Source: Diphasiastrum complanatum (taxonomy: Eukaryota; Streptophyta; Lycopodiopsida; Lycopodiales; Lycopodiaceae). From it: a stretch of DNA of 64,000 nucleotides. Every line of letters starts with the position of its first letter. Within the stretch, counting starts at the first letter, position 1. The stretch covers positions 39,546,125 through 39,610,124 of the forward strand of contig CM055103.1 of the NCBI GenBank assembly GCA_029204225.1, in the 5' to 3' direction. This document shows positions 1 to 11,967 of this stretch, in pieces. Below the pieces are notes generated by a model. That model ran no database searches. It was not told the DNA's origin and worked only from the letters and a program-made list of their open reading frames with translations. The translations under genes and the position numbers were made by a program.

Positions 1-1252
<1,252 letters not shown>

Positions 1253-2058
1253 TGTCGCTGAAGCGCATGTGTGGGATTGAATCGTATTCGTCCTCTTCGT
1301 CTTCTTTATCGCGAACAATTTTCTGTCTTCAAATTTTCTTTTGTGCGGAAGCTGTTACAAGATCTCAGACACTCAACTACACATCACAGAACACATTCTA
1401 TTTTAGCAATCATGATACACAGCACAAGACGAGATGTACAAAAATAGAATGACTGTATTATCAGTTTTAATCTAGAGTGAATTCGTCAATGTCTCGCTCG
1501 TTGGCGGAATGACATTCTACTCTTTCGCTGTGTTCTGCTCGTTGACAGACTTTCATGCACAGCTATGGTGTCTTTACTTTCTTACTCTTTTTGCTACGTC
1601 TCTCTTTGTCTCTTTTTACGGATCTCTGTATTCACATCATCTTATTATGATTAAGAGAGGATCGTTTATACCTCCACTATGTGGAGTTTACAAGATAGCT
1701 AAACGTCAAATCACATGACTAGTTAATGCTAATCAACTAGTTAGTTAGTCTCCGTTATTGCTACTCGTTTCAGTTGGGCGTGAAGCCCGTTGAGCTGCCA
1801 GCTGACAGCGCAAAAGATTTTTCTTCGTCTGATTCGTAATCTCCCGTTTGCTTTCATTCTTTTCGTTTCTTTTCGTAGTTTTTGTTTCGCGTCCTTTTGT
1901 GGTTTGCGGTCCTGGACGTGTGTTTGCGATTCGTGATTGATTCGTGAATCGTTTGTGCTTCGAGTCAAAGACATGCTGACTGTCGCGAATCGTTCTCGTT
2001 CGACCTTCATGTCTTGTTTGTGTTGCGACAAAGTTGCAGGAGTTCACCATTTCTAACA
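1253..2058 (-). repeat. Copia 3' LTR (806 bp)
   Basis: On the minus strand the LTR starts TGTTAGAAATGG right after the purine-rich AAGAGGGAG (polypurine tract, about 2059-2070) and ends ...GCGACA at 1253, giving TG...CA termini. The other LTR is not in the window, so the inner (1253) boundary is inferred from the TG/CA rule and from the edge of the flanking repeat R1. Confidence 0.65.
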
Positions 2059-2210
2059 CTCCCTCTTGAACCTTGCAGCTTTGTTCATTCAATCCAATTG
2101 CCTCTCTTTGCTTGGTAAAGAGTGGCTTGTCGAGCGATTTGGTAAAGATCTGCAATCATACTTTTTGATTTTATGAACTGGACCTGGAGCTCTCCTTTCG
2201 AGATCAAATC

Positions 2211-3109
2211 TCAAATATGATGGTACTTCAGAGGCATGTGCTTTGTCTTTGAATGGAAGACAGGATCCTGGGACAGATAGATGGCACTCTGAGAGTCCAT
2301 CATCATCGTGCTTGGCCCCTCTTCTGGTATCCTGATTGCCTCCAACATCATTTGCAGCCACACTACCTCATTTTCCACTTTCGAGGCTACGGCATACTCA
2401 GCTTCGCAAGAGGATTGAGCTACCAAGGTTTTCTTTTTGCCGCATCACTATAGTGATGCAGCTCGAATCCTTTCTCTTCGTTTCTAGCTCTATAGGTTAA
2501 TCCAACATTTTGGATACCCTTCAGAAACTGTAGGATTCGTTTGGCCATTTTCCAATGTGCTAGACCAGGATTGGAACAGAATTGGCTCAATGCGTAAACA
2601 GAGAAGGCCAGATCGGGTTTGGTACAAATTTTTAAGTACATCAGACTACCAATTAAGTTCTAGTAGGGTATACCTACCATCTGCTGTTCTTCCTCTTCTG
2701 TTTTTGGGCAATCTTGTTTCGTGAGCTTGGCTCCAACTATCATTGGTGTGGCTTTCTCTTTTCTGACGTATTCTGACTGACTCAAGTGCATTTCACCATT
2801 TGTTTGATTTTTTCTGATCTCCAGTCCTAGGCATTTTGTTGCTTCTCCAAGATCTGTGATTTCGTAGTTTTCAGAAATTTGATTCTTTGTGTCTTTGATC
2901 AACATCAAGGAATTTCCTATCATCAGCGAATCATCCACGAAAATGGTCAGTATCACAAAATCCTTTCCTACTCTTTTGATGTAGAAATTACGGTATGGTT
3001 GAGTAGGATTGAAGTCTAGAGACTTCAGAAGACCATCAAGCTTTTTGTACCAGACTCGTGATGCCTGTTTTAGACCCGCTGCTCGAACATTTCTTGTTCG
3101 TGGGATCAA
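2211..3109 (-). pseudogene. Copia reverse transcriptase and RNase H (broken)
   Basis: The RT catalytic block reads FVDDSLMIGN at about 2920-2950, the F-V-D-D form of the YXDD motif. It is followed by the ITDLGEATKCLGLEI block typical of plant Copia. After a break, the downstream parts are KPDLAFSVYALSQF (2420-2641) and the RNase H segments SSCEAEY and HMPLKYHHI (2211-2426). These blocks lie in different frames and a stretch around 2640 is disrupted, so no full protein can be made. Confidence 0.85.
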
Positions 3110-3224
3110 TCCTCTGTTTTCTGCTGCTCTGGAGTCTGGGATCCTGCATTCTGATTTGATGATTGTCCTCGATCTCCCTCTTGAATAGGCAGCAGTGTGA
3201 AGATTTCATGGCCTCTTTCGTCTT

Positions 3225-3785
3225 TCAGTCCAGGGAATGTGGACTCTCGAACTTTACATCTCTGCTCGAAACAACTTTCTTCATGGTTGGATCGTAGAGT
3301 CTGTATACATGTGTTCTGTTCGAGTAGCCGACCATGATTGATTGTTCAGATTTGTCGTCAAGCTTGTTTCTCTTTTCCTTTGGAATGTGCTTGTATGCTG
3401 CACATCCAAACACTCTTGCGTATGACAGGTCAGGCTTTCTGCCTGTCCACATCTCATATGGTGTTTTGTTCTCCAGCACTATCATTGTAGATCTGTTCTG
3501 CAAGTGTACAACTACAGCTACTGCTTCGGTCCAGAATTGGCCTGGCAATTGAGCATGTGCTATCATGCATCTGGCTCCTTCGACTAGCATTCTATTTTTT
3601 GTTTCTGCCACATCGTTGTATTCTGGTGTGTATGCAGGAGTGAACTGGTGCTCAATTCCCTGTTCTTCACAGAATCTTGAGAATTCTGTGCTTTTGTATT
3701 CACCTCCATTGTCAGATCTAAGAATTTGTATCCTTTTTGAGGTGTGTCACTCTGTGAATACCACAAACGTCTTGAAAGAATCAAA
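3225..3785 (-). pseudogene. Copia integrase, C-terminal half (broken)
   Basis: Reading leftwards: a remnant ILRSDNGGEY block (second catalytic Asp, around 3700), the AETKNRMLVEGAR block that retains the third acidic residue (E of D-D-E), then WTEAV, YEMWTGRKP and RVFGCAAYKHIPKEKR. The zinc-binding N-terminus and first catalytic Asp are absent because the element is cut at about 3785. A stop lies near 3745 and a frame change near 3610. Confidence 0.85.
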
Positions 3786-4600
3786 TATTGCAATGGGAAG
3801 GCTCAAATTTGTTCATGCGAATAACAGTATCAAAGGCTACAGGAGCTTCAAGAGAAGGATTTTTGTGTAAAGCAGCAGACTTACAGACTTCTATCTCTTT
3901 TTCAGTAAGGTGTGACATCAAGATCCAAAGGTCGATAGGCACAAGGGCAAGAAAATTGACAGTAGGAAGGCTCCAGAGCTTATAGGCGGTAAAGACAGAA
4001 TTGAATTCAATAGTTTTGATGGGTACAAAAGAAATTTGACAGTTTTTGGATTGGCAGAAGTCATACGAAGATTGGTCACCAATATCACAAATATCTTGAG
4101 AAAACAATTCAAGTTGGGAGGCATTGTCCTCATCAAGCTCATCTAAAAAGACCAAAGGGTGTGGTGAAAGTGGTGCATCAGAGAAGGTATGTGGCACATC
4201 AACAAAAGAATTACCATTCTCATTCTCAAGACACACAAAGACTTTACTAATGTGTAGATTAAAAAATCTTTCATCTTCTTCAAATCTCTTGACAAATTCA
4301 TTGAGCCGACCATACAGATCTTCTACCATACTCAACGTATCCTTCTTTTTAACAAACTCCAGATAGATCTTAACCTAGTCCAAAGTACCCAACAGATCAG
4401 TCAAACACAAAACCTTATCTTCAGGTCCAGCAGAAGAACAAGTAGCCCTATCAGTGTCAATGATAAAAGAATGCATCATTATGGCCTTTTTCATACAACA
4501 AATAAGCGTCTGAATAAAATGGTTAGGTGGAGGTAGGGGCTCCCCATAATCCAAAAGAGCAGCATCCTGAAACCATCCTATGGCCTAAAACATGAAAACA
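3786..4600 (-). pseudogene. Unidentified host exon fragment (possible captured gene piece)
   Basis: The minus strand is open from about 4588 to 3786 with a single in-frame TAG near 4375. That is about 265 codons with ordinary codon use and none of the known retrotransposon motifs. The upstream edge, TTCATGTTTTAG before GCCATAGGATGG, looks like a splice acceptor (about 4588), so this is probably one exon of a spliced gene. Recognisable landmarks are FQDAALLDYGEPLPPP at the start, an acidic FLDELDEDNASQLELF segment in the middle and LVPIDLWILMSHLTEKE near the end. The open frame ends 12 residues after KFEPSH where it meets the truncated Copia integrase. I do not recognise the family. It may be a transduplicated fragment or a genuine gene piece into which the Copia element was recombined. 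Confidence 0.45.
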
Positions 4601-4704
4601 GACCTTTGTTAGCTTATGAACCGGATAAAAGGTAAGGGTTTAGTACTATCCCAACCAAGGAATAGTCGGAGTTACACCTCAAGGGTGCAGAGAGAGAGAT
4701 ATAC

Positions 4705-5264
4705 AATTTCACATAGTTCCTCTTGACAAAGCAAGACCAAACCCTTTGAAGCCTTTATTCATAAACCAACAAGTACAGTAAAGCTGAAAAGTAAAATACA
4801 GGACAGTAAAACACCATATAGCATAATAACTCTCAAAATGTCCAGCCGATACATGCCACCATTCCACAACACAAAACCGCACATATTAGTACAGTGGGGA
4901 AGGCAGGTGTCATAGTTGAGCGTTAGTTGTTATCCATGTCCAAAAGAAGTTATACTACTCATTAGCATAAATAGCATTTTAAAACATAGTCCAGTCTTCC
5001 CAAACACAAAGATGATTTTATAGCAATAGTCCAAGCCCCTCCGCTACCGTATCAGGGTGAGTGCCATGCTGATCAGTTTTTGGGCATTGGTCCATATCAG
5101 TTTAGTTTGTTTATAGCACAAGTATGAAAAGTTTTCACCGTATATATTGCTTATTGCTAAAAGACATGGTGTGAAGACGTGTGCCAGTGTCAGAGCAAAT
5201 CCATGTTATTCTAACCCGTGTGACTTAAAAAACATCATGCACTACTGTCCATACTCCTGAGCAT
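4705..5264. repeat. 560-bp direct repeat, copy R2
   Basis: Second copy of the repeat at 695-1252, same orientation. It is preceded by GTGCAGAGAGAGAGATATACA, which contains the short AG run that is hugely expanded beside copy R1. The repeated block ends at CTCCTGAGCAT; beyond it, TCCATGCTTTCC has no counterpart beside R1, where the Copia LTR begins. Confidence 0.8.
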
Positions 5265-5910
5265 ATCCATGCTTTCCAGTTGTATCTCACCACAGTTTGA
5301 TATAACAACCAAATGGGTAGTAAATTAGCATATGCCATGGTTGAATAGTGTAACTACGAGTAAACTTACGTTTATCGTAGCTCCATATCCATCCCGTGGT
5401 TTTTCTTGAACCCTTGCATCGGATAGGCTTCATTTTATTGATGAGCTTCTCATGGTTTTTATAAGGTATCAGGGCAGATTTGTGCCATTCTAATCCTTCT
5501 GTAGAAACTGTTTATCTTACGCAAATCCATGCTGTCCAAGATAATTTGAGGAGAAACCTTGTTTTGGGACAGCGTGGGTGTCATTAAACGTAGAAAAATT
5601 ATATTATCTATGAAGTGATACAGTCGAATTGAATAGAGGCCAACTAAATTCTGTGTTTTAGGATCTTTATTAGTCACCTAGAATGGAATATATTTGTGAA
5701 AGAGACACCTTACCTTTCGAACATGGCTGATGCTTGTAAAATCTGAAAACTGTTCGGAAAACCCTTACCTAGATGATTGTAGCAGTGGTCTCTTGTGAGG
5801 ATGCCATGTTTAGTCCCCTCGAGTGCTCTTGCCTTCCTTAGTCTTAAAACGTTCATACCATTATTGTCAGCCATTGCGAAGGCGATAGTAAATACTTTAA
5901 GGAGAGCCTA
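5265..5910. other. No gene recognised
   Basis: A 72-codon minus-strand open frame (5459-5677) shows no motif I can place and no initiation context. Nothing else stands out up to the start of the TRIM element. Confidence 0.5.
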
Positions 5911-6316
5911 GTTAGAAATAGTAAACTCAGTTGTGATTGTAGTTTACAGTTATGTATTGTTTTAGTTTGGTAGGCTTTAGTTAAAAAGCCAGTTCGGGGG
6001 CTTGTCCCAGGCCAATAACGGGAGTTTACATGTATATAGGCTAAAATGTCACGTATAGGCCAATAGTGAATCTCATGCATTTATTAGGTCTATGCCACAT
6101 GGCGTCCCCATGCAAAGGGGACCTTTACTTGTATATGTATCAGTCTCTTTGTAATAAAGATGCTTTTGCTTTGTGAGCACTTTTGCTTTATGTGAGCTCC
6201 TCCATCACTCTGTTACTTGTGGATGTTGTTCATGGTTTCGATGGTTGGCAATCAGTCAGTGATTGCATCTCTAATCTGCACTCTCCACTAGATCATAATT
6301 TCCGCATAGAATGTTA
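5911..6316 (+). repeat. TRIM 5' LTR
   Basis: Begins GTTAGAAATAGTAA and ends AGAATGTTA. It contains TGTATATAGGC and TTGTAATAAAGATGC, plausible promoter and polyadenylation signals. It differs from the right copy at only a small number of positions (for example CAGTTCGGGGG against CAGCCCGGGGG near 5990 and 7152). Confidence 0.9.
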
Positions 6317-6319
6317 GTT

Positions 6320-6331
6320 TGGTATCAGAGC
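6320..6331 (+). promoter_or_regulatory. Primer-binding site, initiator tRNA-Met
   Basis: TGGTATCAGAGC lies three bases after the left LTR. It is complementary to the 3' end of plant initiator tRNA-Met and is the standard minus-strand primer site of Copia/TRIM elements. Confidence 0.92.
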
Positions 6332-7072
6332 CCTTAGGCTGTGGAGGAACGTGCACGATCGAAGCTCTTGGAAGACTCGATTCCATCGATGGTAGCATCA
6401 GAACCGAGCAACGGTAAGGACGTCGTACAGGGTACAGGATGGTCCGGGGTGATCGATGATGCAAAGCCCTTTGATTCAGTGCATACGAAGCCAATTCGCT
6501 TGAAAGAAAACCAAAGTACTCATTTGATGCTAAGTGACTTGTTGACATGTCTACTAGCTGATTTTCTGGTGAGGGTATAATCTTAGTGGCAGTAAGATTT
6601 CCTCAGGTTGAGCCATAGTCGCTCATTGTTATCAGCGTTATGAGTTTGTCTTGTAAGCATTTGATAGGATGTTAGCCTAGTAAGATGGAGGATGATGATC
6701 TCATGGTGGCAGTGGGGTTTCCTCGGTGTGAATCTTGTGTCTCATGTGGTCCGCTTGTATTTCAAGTTGGATGGTGAACAAGTCAAGTTCAGAGTGTGGC
6801 AGACTCTTATTGAGAGCATGGTGTTTGGTTGATACTTTGTGAGTCAAGTGCTTTGACTATGTACTTGAGTGTGAGTCGAGTACAGGTAGCAGGAAAATTG
6901 CATATGATCTATACGAACACTCCAGGACATGGCTACACATTTTTATTCTGATACTCTTATCACATTTGAGCTTAGATTTGATTTGGTTTATTTATAAAAG
7001 CTTCAACTGTGATACTGTAATAAGTGTACAATTAGTTTGATACTTAAACCACACTTGAGCTTAAGAGAGGGA

Positions 7073-7478
7073 GTTAGAAATAGTAAGCTCAACTGTGATT
7101 GTAGTTTACAGTTATGTACTGTTTTAGTTTGGTAGGCTTTAGTTAAAAAGCCAGCCCGGGGGCTTGTCCCGGGCAAATAACGGGAGTTTACCTATGTATA
7201 GGCTAAAATGCCACGTAGAGGCCAATAGTGAAATTCATGCATTTATTAGGTCTATGCCACATGGCGTCCCCATGCAAAGGGGACCTTTACTTGTATATGT
7301 ATCAATCTCTTTGTAATAAAGATGCTTTTGCTTTGTGAGCTCTTTTGCTTTATGTGAGCTCCTCCATCACTCTATTACTTGTGGATGCTGTTCATGGTTT
7401 CGATGGTTGGCAATCAGTCAGTGATTGCATCTCTAATCTACACTCTCCACTAGATCAGAATTTTCGCATAGAATGTTA
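7073..7478 (+). repeat. TRIM 3' LTR
   Basis: Same length and sequence layout as the 5' copy. It is preceded by the polypurine tract AAGAGAGGGAG at about 7063-7073, and the element ends ...AGAATGTTA before ACTAGCC. Confidence 0.9.
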
Positions 7479-8029
7479 ACTAGCCTATCATTCATAGCTT
7501 ATACAAATCTGAAACGAATGGTTTCATGTGCATACCTGTGCAAACGCTTAAGGCTTTATGGTTCGAAACCGAACCTAATCGAAAATGAAGATAGTAGTAT
7601 TATTCGATGCTACAGAGAGTGCAAGTTTAATTTGTTAGTGCTTACACATATTAGTCTTCTTTGTGAAGAAGCAATCAATCACAAGTATGATAACGAAACT
7701 GGTTACAACATGAGGTATACTAATCATAATCAGTATGTGCCAGCATCTGAGTTGTATCTTTTGATAATAGTATGATACTACAGTAGCTTCGTTTCTAGAG
7801 TATGTATGTAACCCTTAGTTACTTATGGAACAATTACATATTCATGCTATCTTTTGAAGGATAATAAAGCATACTGTAAACTGTAGTTAACAAACCACAT
7901 TATCATCCATTCATATCTATGATATGGAGTTTGAATTCATATAACCATTTATGAGATAGAAAATGTTTCATCGCTGGTCATACTGAAGCACTTGTCTCAA
8001 CCTATCACACAAGATGTATAGCTATCCTT
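7479..8029. other. No gene recognised
   Basis: AT-rich sequence. A 100-codon plus-strand frame (7473-7775) begins in the TRIM LTR and shows no family motif. The region probably includes downstream parts of the minus-strand Copia remnant to its right, but nothing is identifiable. Confidence 0.45.
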
Positions 8030-8552
8030 ATCATGAAGTATCAATATTTTGATTATCTTGCTCAGGATAGATCGTTGCAGGTCCATCGCTGGACAACAAC
8101 CTATCCATCCTCAGCAAGCCTCTTCAATGACTGATCTCGTTGCAGTCATCTGCTCCATAAGGTATTTGAAAGTGTTGAGATGGCTCAAAATACTATCTGC
8201 ATCAGACATTCTGAGAGTGAAAAAATTTCTTCCTCAAATGGAGTTTGGAAGTGACATCTCTGATGTCGTAGAGAGTTTCTAGGATGTCCCATGCATCCTT
8301 AGCAGTCTGAGCAACACGTATGTGGCTGATTTGAGAGTCTTTGATATTGAGACCGATCAAGGCAAATGCCTTGCCATCCCTCTATCTCCAAATGGTGATG
8401 TTGGCTGCATCAACCTCTGGTTTGACCTCAGTGCCATCAACGATGTCCCACAATTATTTGGCAAGTAGAACTACTTTCATCTTGAACTTCCAGATATGGT
8501 AGTTCTCTCTGTCAAGTTTGTTAATCAAAGATGAACTAGAAGATGGATCCAT
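8030..8552 (-). pseudogene. Copia gag N-terminal region (broken)
   Basis: The ATG at 8552-8550 starts a frame reading MDPSSSSSLINKLDREN, then a YHIWKFKMKVVLL block, the hallmark of Copia gag polyproteins. Further on are ALIGLNIKDSQISHIRVAQTAK-like and AWDILETLYDIR segments, where gag normally has its conserved W-D-x-L helix. Stop codons interrupt the frame near 8456 and 8385, so it cannot be translated in full. Zinc knuckle, protease and pol are absent to the left. Confidence 0.8.
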
Positions 8553-8729
8553 TCTGGTGTACAGAGCGAGATCATAGGTAGAAACAACAATATTGGAATA
8601 TTATTTGGCTGCGCACTTGCTGAGATGATGTCTTGGTAGAAACAAGATTGATAACCTATAGTAGAAATGTAGATTACTGAACCAACTACTCTGACACCAT
8701 GTAAGAAAACTGAATGTTATAAAAAATGA

Positions 8730-8741
8730 GCTCTGATACCA
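8730..8741 (-). promoter_or_regulatory. Primer-binding site (initiator tRNA-Met) of the minus-strand Copia remnant
   Basis: TGGTATCAGAGC on the minus strand, 180 bp upstream of the gag ATG. A one-base variant (TGGTGTCAGAGT) is found again at 8688-8699, closer to gag. Confidence 0.8.
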
Positions 8742-8753
8742 TGCCAAAAATCA

Positions 8754-9032
8754 TGAGTTATTAGGAATATCGAATGATATCAGATCGATGATGGTAGTAT
8801 AGCAGCGGTAGTGGTGAAATGGATGTGCGTGGATCGGAAGTGCAACAGTTACCAACAAAACAAGATGAACAAAACAATAGCTATGCGCAATAGAATGAAG
8901 CAGTAGTGTGACTGGAAACTTGCATTCTGATTGAATAAAGGATGAGTACAAGAGCGTGAAGTAGTGCGAGACTGTGAGTGCAAAAATTGCTTCAGCTGAT
9001 GATCGTTGATATGTCCTACAATTACTTAACAA
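8754..9032 (-). repeat. Putative Copia 5' LTR
   Basis: On the minus strand, TGTTAAGTAATTG at 9032 and ...AATAACTCA at about 8754 give TG...CA ends just upstream of the primer site. There is no second copy in the window, so the limits are inferred. Confidence 0.4.
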
Positions 9033-9249
9033 CTTAGTTACTTAACTAGAATACAACCTATTGAGCATTTAGATCTGTTGAAACTATACATTGATGACTG
9101 CATGTTAGTGTTCAGTGCATTGGAAGCATCAAATCTATCTACTTAATTTACTGTGGCCATTATACATTAGATGGCCATCCTTTCCAACTGTCAATATCTG
9201 TCTAAATTAGGTGAACTATCACTAAAGTACTTGAAGTCGTCTGACAGTG
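9033..9249. other. No gene recognised
   Basis: Short unassigned spacer between the Copia LTR and the GTCGA-rich tract. Confidence 0.4.
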
Positions 9250-9470
9250 CATGGATCGACTTTTCCCTGATGAAGAAGAAGTTGACGAAGTTGAGTTAGT
9301 TGGTAGTTGATGAAAAGTCGATGAAGTCGAGTAAGTCGATGAAGTCTGACAAGTCGACTAAGTTGGTTGATGGACAAGATGGAGTTGAGTGAGTGTGAGT
9401 TGATGAAGTCGATGACTTCGATGTCGGTGACTTCAAAGTCGATGGCATCGACTTAGGCTGAATTTTTCAG
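9250..9470. repeat. Degenerate GTCGA-rich minisatellite
   Basis: GAAGTCGATGAAGTCGA-like units recur irregularly (AAGTCGATG, AAGTCTGAC, AAGTCGACT, GACTTCGATG). The direct and inverted forms GAAGTCGA/TCGACTTC both occur, so local hairpins are possible. A short version of the motif reappears at 11265-11300, on the other side of the methylase-like gene remnant. Confidence 0.65.
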
Positions 9471-9539
9471 GATGCTCATTACTCAATGGATTTGGTCCTG
9501 AGCATTGAAAACCAATAGCAAAGACACATGTTTATCTAC

Positions 9540-11156
9540 TAGGATGGTAACCATCATGTTATTGGATGGATGGAGGCCATCAATGAAGAGTTTGCCTATG
9601 ATAAGAGCTAGTGCTTGTGTGAGCAAGCTTTATCCAACTTGATGCTGAAAGTGGCATGGAAGTACTTGCATCCATGAATCGGGTGAATAGGTTGTTATGT
9701 TTTCTTGGGCTCTATTTTCATGTTGTTCAATTTTTTTCAATGTTGCATTGATTAATATTTTTGTGTTGTTGGTAGATTGAATGAGGTGGGGATTGTTAAA
9801 ATTGAGCTGGGGGATCGGTTGTTTAGTGTGAGGCGTCTTTGCAAGTGCTCCACGGAATATTTCAAACAAAAATTCACAGGGACTGAATTGGCTGAAGTAG
9901 ATAGAATAAGATACATCGAAATGAAATGTGGAAATATTATGTGGTATCCACTTACTAGATATGTGTTTGCTCGTGTCCTATTTGATGTAGGGCACTTATG
10001 CATTGGTTTATGTGCTTTGTCATTATTATGAGTTTCTATTATGTGCAACTATACCTTTGCAATGTGTATTGCACTATCATGTTCTTGACATTTAAATCAA
10101 TTTCTCAAATTCTTGTGGTTTGTTGTAGAGTGACATAAATAGAGAGCTTGATGAATCAAGAGCCAAGTTTCAAGCAGGTTTGGACAAGGCACATAAAACA
10201 TTGAAAGATGTTGAGTCTGCAGTCCACCTGCGTTGGACCAACAAGATGGGCAAAATGTTGGGCGTGGTAAATTCGACATTGGGCTTGGAGTGGCTTGAGT
10301 TGGTCACAAGCACCAAAAAACCCAGCATAAGCATTGGGCTGGAGAAGTTGCATCATCTACGATGCTCAACAGTTTCGAGTGACAAAAAATGCAAATGGCT
10401 TAAATGGTGTACGGGGCCAATGAGTGGCCAATTTGGGATTCCGAGAAGTGACAAAGATTTTAGGGTATGGGTGGCAAAGGAAACATGGCTTGAGTATTTG
10501 CTTGAAATAGCAAACAGAGTTTTAGAGGAATGCACTGCTTTGCGTAAGTCCTACTATCATTGTGCTTTGTATGTTTATTTCTTTGAATTTGTGAGCTTGT
10601 CAACATTTGTTTCCATAACAATTATGTATTGATATTGTGGATGTGCATGTTTTCTATATCTAGGGCCGATGCAAATGGAGAATGTAGAGTCACTAGATGA
10701 TTTTTTTCATGGATTTTAAGTTGCAATACATAAAAAAAATGTTTGCAGCTATTGAGTCAAATATGGAGCTTGCAAAAATGACAACAGAGCAACCAGATGG
10801 AAGTGCCAGTTGAAAATGGGGACCACATTAGAGACTAGATTGAGAGAAACTGACATTGAAGAGCAAGTACCTAGGCAACTTCTCTTGAAAGTGGGTTGGA
10901 AGGGCAAAGATGTAGCAAAATCACCATTACCTGCTGCAATGCCGAAGACATCACGGCCGTTGTGAGGTGGGATGGAGAAAAGTCCACATCTCATTCATTT
11001 TTTGTTGGAGCTGTGTTGCAGGGCTTCTAGAGTGGTTGTGGATCCTTTTCTTGGATGCAGTGGGACTTTGTATGCATGCACAAGCACCGATGGAGACTGT
11101 ATTCCAATGGACTACGATGAAGCTATTATGGCTCATGTGACAAAGATACAGTGAGT
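9540..11156 (+). pseudogene. Spliced gene remnant with a C-terminal N6/N4 DNA methylase-like segment
   Basis: Exon-like blocks are separated by plausible introns. The clearest is 10132-10541: acceptor TTTGTTGTAG, donor GC|GTAAGTCC, one open frame of about 137 codons. Earlier blocks lie at about 9540-9690 and 9777-9950 (acceptor TTGTTGGTAG). Later ones start at about 10664 (acceptor TATATCTAG) and 10748 (TTTGCAG). The last frame, 10804-11153, reads EKSPHLIHFLLELC, then SRVVVDPFLGCSGTLYAC and IPMDYDEAI. This follows the C-terminal layout of beta-type DNA methylases: a helix starting with K-P/S-P, then motif I D-P-F-x-G-x-G-T, then an acidic strand end. In the central exon, GPMSGQFGIPRS followed by WLEYLLEIANRVLEE sits where motif IV (D-P-P-Y) and the next helix would be, but the D-P-P residues are not there. 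One in-frame TGA at about 10965 and a frame break near 10804 indicate decay. Family assignment is by motif pattern only; chance resemblance is possible. Confidence 0.42.
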
Positions 11157-11299
11157 ACATTTCGCACAAGCTTTTATTTTTGCCATGCTTCAAATACTAT
11201 CAGTACATTGTTCCATTGTAACTTGTTAACATGTGTAGTGTCGTCCACTTCCACTGTCTAAACTGTTGAAGTCGACTTCGATGACGATGCCGAGGAGAC

Positions 11300-11967
11300 A
11301 ATACTTCATTTAAGGATGCTTGGGATTCATTGAAGAAGCTTTATGAATCCAAGTCTATTTCTAGAGTGTTGACTCTAAGAAGGCAAATCTTTTCTTGTTT
11401 GCAAAAGAATGAAGAAAGTCCAAATACTTTTATTTAGAGGGTGAAAGCATTGAATGATGCGTTGGCTTGCATTGATGAGAGCATTAAGGAAGGAGAGCTT
11501 GTTCAAGTTATTCTTAATGGATTGTTGGATGTTCATGCTAACATTGTTCAAAGTCTTGCTATTCAAAGAACTTTGCCAAGTTGATTGATCTTCAAGAGAT
11601 TTTGATCAATGAAGAATATAGGCATCAAGCAAGAGGTGTATCTTCATCAACATCTCAAGTTGGAGAGGAGGCTATGTTCAAGGGCAAATTCAAGGTAAAA
11701 AACAAAAGTAAGTGGTCTAAAGGGCAAGATCAAGTGGATGCTTCTTCAAATGGCAAAAAGAATGATAGATCAAAGCTCAAGTGCTTCTATTGTGGCATAA
11801 AAGGACACTTTGCAAGTGGGTGCTACAAGAAGAAGAGAGATCAAGGAGACAAGCAAGGTAATCTTACTCTTGATGAGGATGGTTTGGATGTTCAAGATGC
11901 AAATGATGATGCTTTTGTAATGTCTTCATGTATGCTTGCCAATGATGGAGATCTAGATCCATGGTGA
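11300..11967 (+). pseudogene. Copia gag with CCHC zinc knuckle
   Basis: A gag helical region (AWDSLKKLYESKSISRV, then LRRQIFSC) runs from 11310, with stops at about 11436 and 11581. The frame from 11581 to 11967 carries KGKFKVKNKSK and the knuckle CFYCGIKGHFASGC (C-x2-C-x4-H-x4-C) at 11788-11829. That segment would bind packaged element RNA. It ends with DGDLDPW just before the protease. Confidence 0.88.

Larger units (their letters stand above)
1253..3785 (-). mobile_element. Ty1/Copia retrotransposon, 5'-truncated, minus strand
   Basis: Reading leftwards from about 3785 come integrase, reverse transcriptase, RNase H, a polypurine tract and a complete 3' LTR. Gag, protease and the 5' LTR are missing. 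The 5' side is joined directly to an unrelated coding fragment at about 3785. Domain order IN-RT-RH is diagnostic of Copia rather than Gypsy. Frameshifts and stops between blocks show it is dead. Confidence 0.88.
5911..7478 (+). mobile_element. Small non-autonomous LTR element (TRIM type), complete
   Basis: Two 406-bp LTRs (5911-6316 and 7073-7478) enclose only about 756 bp. A tRNA-Met primer site follows the left LTR and a purine tract (TTAAGAGAGGGAG) precedes the right one, which fixes the plus orientation. No gag, protease, integrase or RT motif is present inside. A 79-codon frame at 6341-6580 begins just after the primer site and is unassigned. CTAG is found immediately outside both ends (before 5912 and after 7478) and could be part of the target duplication. 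Total length about 1.57 kb fits terminal-repeat retrotransposons in miniature, which borrow proteins from autonomous elements. Confidence 0.85.

Noticed and set aside
1741-2155. Overlapping basic ORFs on the minus strand
   Set aside because: They fall in the Copia LTR between TG and CA termini and lack any motif.
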